5,929 bases of DNA, taken from contig JAKAAV010000160.1 of the NCBI GenBank assembly GCA_021802185.1, forward strand, positions 1-5,929. Reading direction: 5' to 3'. The notes beneath the pieces were generated by a model that saw only the letters and a list, made by a program, of their open reading frames with translations, was not told the origin of the DNA and did not search any database. The DNA is from Chloroflexota bacterium (GTDB lineage Bacteria > Chloroflexota > Limnocylindria > Limnocylindrales > CSP1-4). The position numbers were made by a program, and so were the translations under genes. Shown piece by piece: positions 4,840-5,929 of the stretch (positions within the stretch are counted from its first letter, which is position 1; each line of letters starts with the position of its first letter).

Positions 4840-5814
4840 ATGGAAGAGATCCTCGCACTCGAGATGATCCGCGTGACCGAGGCCGCGGCGATCGAGTCCG
4901 CCCGCCTCATGGGCCGTGGCGACAAGGACGCCGCCGACTCGGCTGCGACCGAGGCCATGCGCCGCACGATGGACGAGATCCCGATGTGCGGCCGGATCGT
5001 CATCGGCGAGGGCGAGCGCGACGAGGCGCCGATGCTCTTCATCGGCGAGGAGGTCGGCGCGCGGATCCCCGGCCAGCCCGAGATCGACATCGCGGTCGAC
5101 CCGCTCGAGGGGACGAACCTGGTGGCGGGCGGGCAGGCGAATGCGATCACGGTGCTGGCGGCATCCGAGAAGGGCGGCCTCCTGCACGCCCCCGACACCT
5201 ACCTCGAGAAGCTGTGCGTCGGTCCCCTCGTGGCAGGCAAGGTCGACATCACGCTGCCACCCCGGGCCAACGTCGCGATCATCGCCGAGGCACTGGGCCG
5301 ATCCCCGCGCGACATCACGATCGTGATCCTCGACCGCCCGCGCCACCGCGAGCTCATCGACGAGGTCCGCCAGTCGGGCGCCAGGATCAAGCTGATCAGC
5401 GACGGCGACATCACGGCAGCCGTGAGCGCGGCCGTGAGCGGCACGGGGGTCCACGCGGTCATGGGCATCGGGGGCGCTCCCGAGGGGGTGCTGACGGCGG
5501 CCGCGCTGAAGTGCCTCGGCGGAGAGATCCAGGCGCGCTTCCGGTTCCGCAACGACGGCGAGCGGCAGCGGGCGACGGGCATGGGCCACCGCGACCTCGA
5601 CCGCATCTTCCACACCGACGACCTCGCACCCGGCGACGACCTGGTGTTCGCCGCGACGGGCGTCACTGACGGAGAGCTGCTCCACGGCGTGCGGTTCTTC
5701 GGCGGAGGGGCGCGGACCCATTCGCTGGTGATGGCGTACCGGACGAAGCAGGTCCGGTTCGTCGACACGGTCCACATGTTCGACAGGGAGCGGCCGCCGT
5801 CGGTGCGCCTCTAG
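4840..5814 (+). CDS. glpX: Class II fructose-1,6-bisphosphatase GlpX
   Basis: A 324-residue GlpX-type phosphatase that hydrolyses fructose 1,6-bisphosphate to fructose 6-phosphate in gluconeogenesis, in the cytoplasm, with Mn2+ or Mg2+. Some relatives also act on sedoheptulose 1,7-bisphosphate. Conserved blocks are GRGDKDAAD (25-33), [18 protein letters not shown] (53-70), [12 protein letters not shown] (83-94), ISDGDIT (186-192) and [18 protein letters not shown] (211-228). The metal and phosphate residues of the E. coli enzyme are matched by D33, E57, D87, E90 and E215, so the enzyme looks active. Length is normal and both ends are complete. ATG at 4840 gives the expected N-terminus; GAGGG (4824-4828), 11 bases upstream, is the likeliest ribosome binding site, though its spacing is slightly long. 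The gene follows the purH-like gene by 76 bases on the same strand and could share its transcript, subject to the hairpins between them. Confidence 0.95.
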   Translation: MEEILALEMIRVTEAAAIESARLMGRGDKDAADSAATEAMRRTMDEIPMCGRIVIGEGERDEAPMLFIGEEVGARIPGQPEIDIAVDPLEGTNLVAGGQANAITVLAASEKGGLLHAPDTYLEKLCVGPLVAGKVDITLPPRANVAIIAEALGRSPRDITIVILDRPRHRELIDEVRQSGARIKLISDGDITAAVSAAVSGTGVHAVMGIGGAPEGVLTAAALKCLGGEIQARFRFRNDGERQRATGMGHRDLDRIFHTDDLAPGDDLVFAATGVTDGELLHGVRFFGGGARTHSLVMAYRTKQVRFVDTVHMFDRERPPSVRL

Positions 5815-5827
5815 CGTCAGGCGGACA

Positions 5828-5895
5828 GTGGGCGCCGCGGCCGCGCGCATCAGCCGCCCGTGGCCCGGTCCTCGTCCCGTGCGAGCGGCGCCCAC
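5828..5895. repeat. 11-bp perfect inverted repeat downstream of glpX
   Basis: GTGGGCGCCGC (5828-5838) is the exact reverse complement of GCGGCGCCCAC (5885-5895), with 46 bases between. It begins 13 bases after the glpX stop. It could close a large stem-loop at the 3' end of the glpX transcript or be a binding site for a protein. There is no T-run. The rest of the final 115 bases shows no gene. Confidence 0.5.
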
Positions 5896-5929
5896 CCGTC
5901 CCCGATCCACCTCGCGACCGGCCGGACTG

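Noticed and set aside
4735..5910. Long minus-strand open frame opposite glpX
   Set aside because: It is antisense to a clearly recognisable GlpX with all active-site blocks, and its translation is a low-complexity mixture typical of the reverse frame of GC-rich genes.

Overview
The window is GC-rich (about 70 % by eye), densely coding chromosomal DNA with core-metabolism and housekeeping genes. Codon third positions are mostly G or C, and GTG and TTG starts are common. The protein style, especially the ATDGT variant in the PurH N-terminal domain and the cupin and luciferase-like neighbours, suggests an uncultured Chloroflexota lineage, with an actinobacterium as second choice. That assignment is inference; no rRNA or marker gene is present. 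I see no mobile element, tRNA, rRNA or CRISPR array.

Layout. Bases 1-333 hold the C-terminal end of a ClpB-type disaggregase on the plus strand. Bases 334-646 are non-coding, with a GC hairpin, a two-copy 76-bp tandem repeat and a terminator-like hairpin. A Nudix hydrolase of the CoA pyrophosphatase type follows at 647-1300. It has no Shine-Dalgarno sequence and may be leaderless. Facing it on the minus strand is a group transcribed from about 3000 down to 1435: a three-helix membrane protein of unknown function (TTG start), a small cupin protein, and a luciferase-like oxidoreductase that appears to have lost the middle of its barrel. A divergent intergenic region (2969-3215) carries an extended -10 promoter for the plus-strand pair purH-like (3216-4763, GTG start) and glpX (4840-5814). 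The last 115 bases are non-coding and hold an 11-bp inverted repeat.

How the genes relate. PurH normally performs the last two steps of IMP synthesis, and GlpX is the class II fructose-1,6-bisphosphatase of gluconeogenesis. They share only a link through sugar-phosphate supply and could be co-transcribed. The minus-strand trio has no obvious common pathway.

The most notable observation is that the PurH-like protein is full length (515 aa) and uninterrupted, yet it lacks several residues normally central to both activities. These include the NLYPF tyrosine and the KNH lysine of the cyclohydrolase half, and the KH histidine and RYGxNPHQ arginine of the transformylase half. It is either a lineage-specific PurH or a paralogue with another role. 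The second is the apparent clean in-frame internal deletion of the luciferase-like protein. I found no convincing new defence or mobile system.
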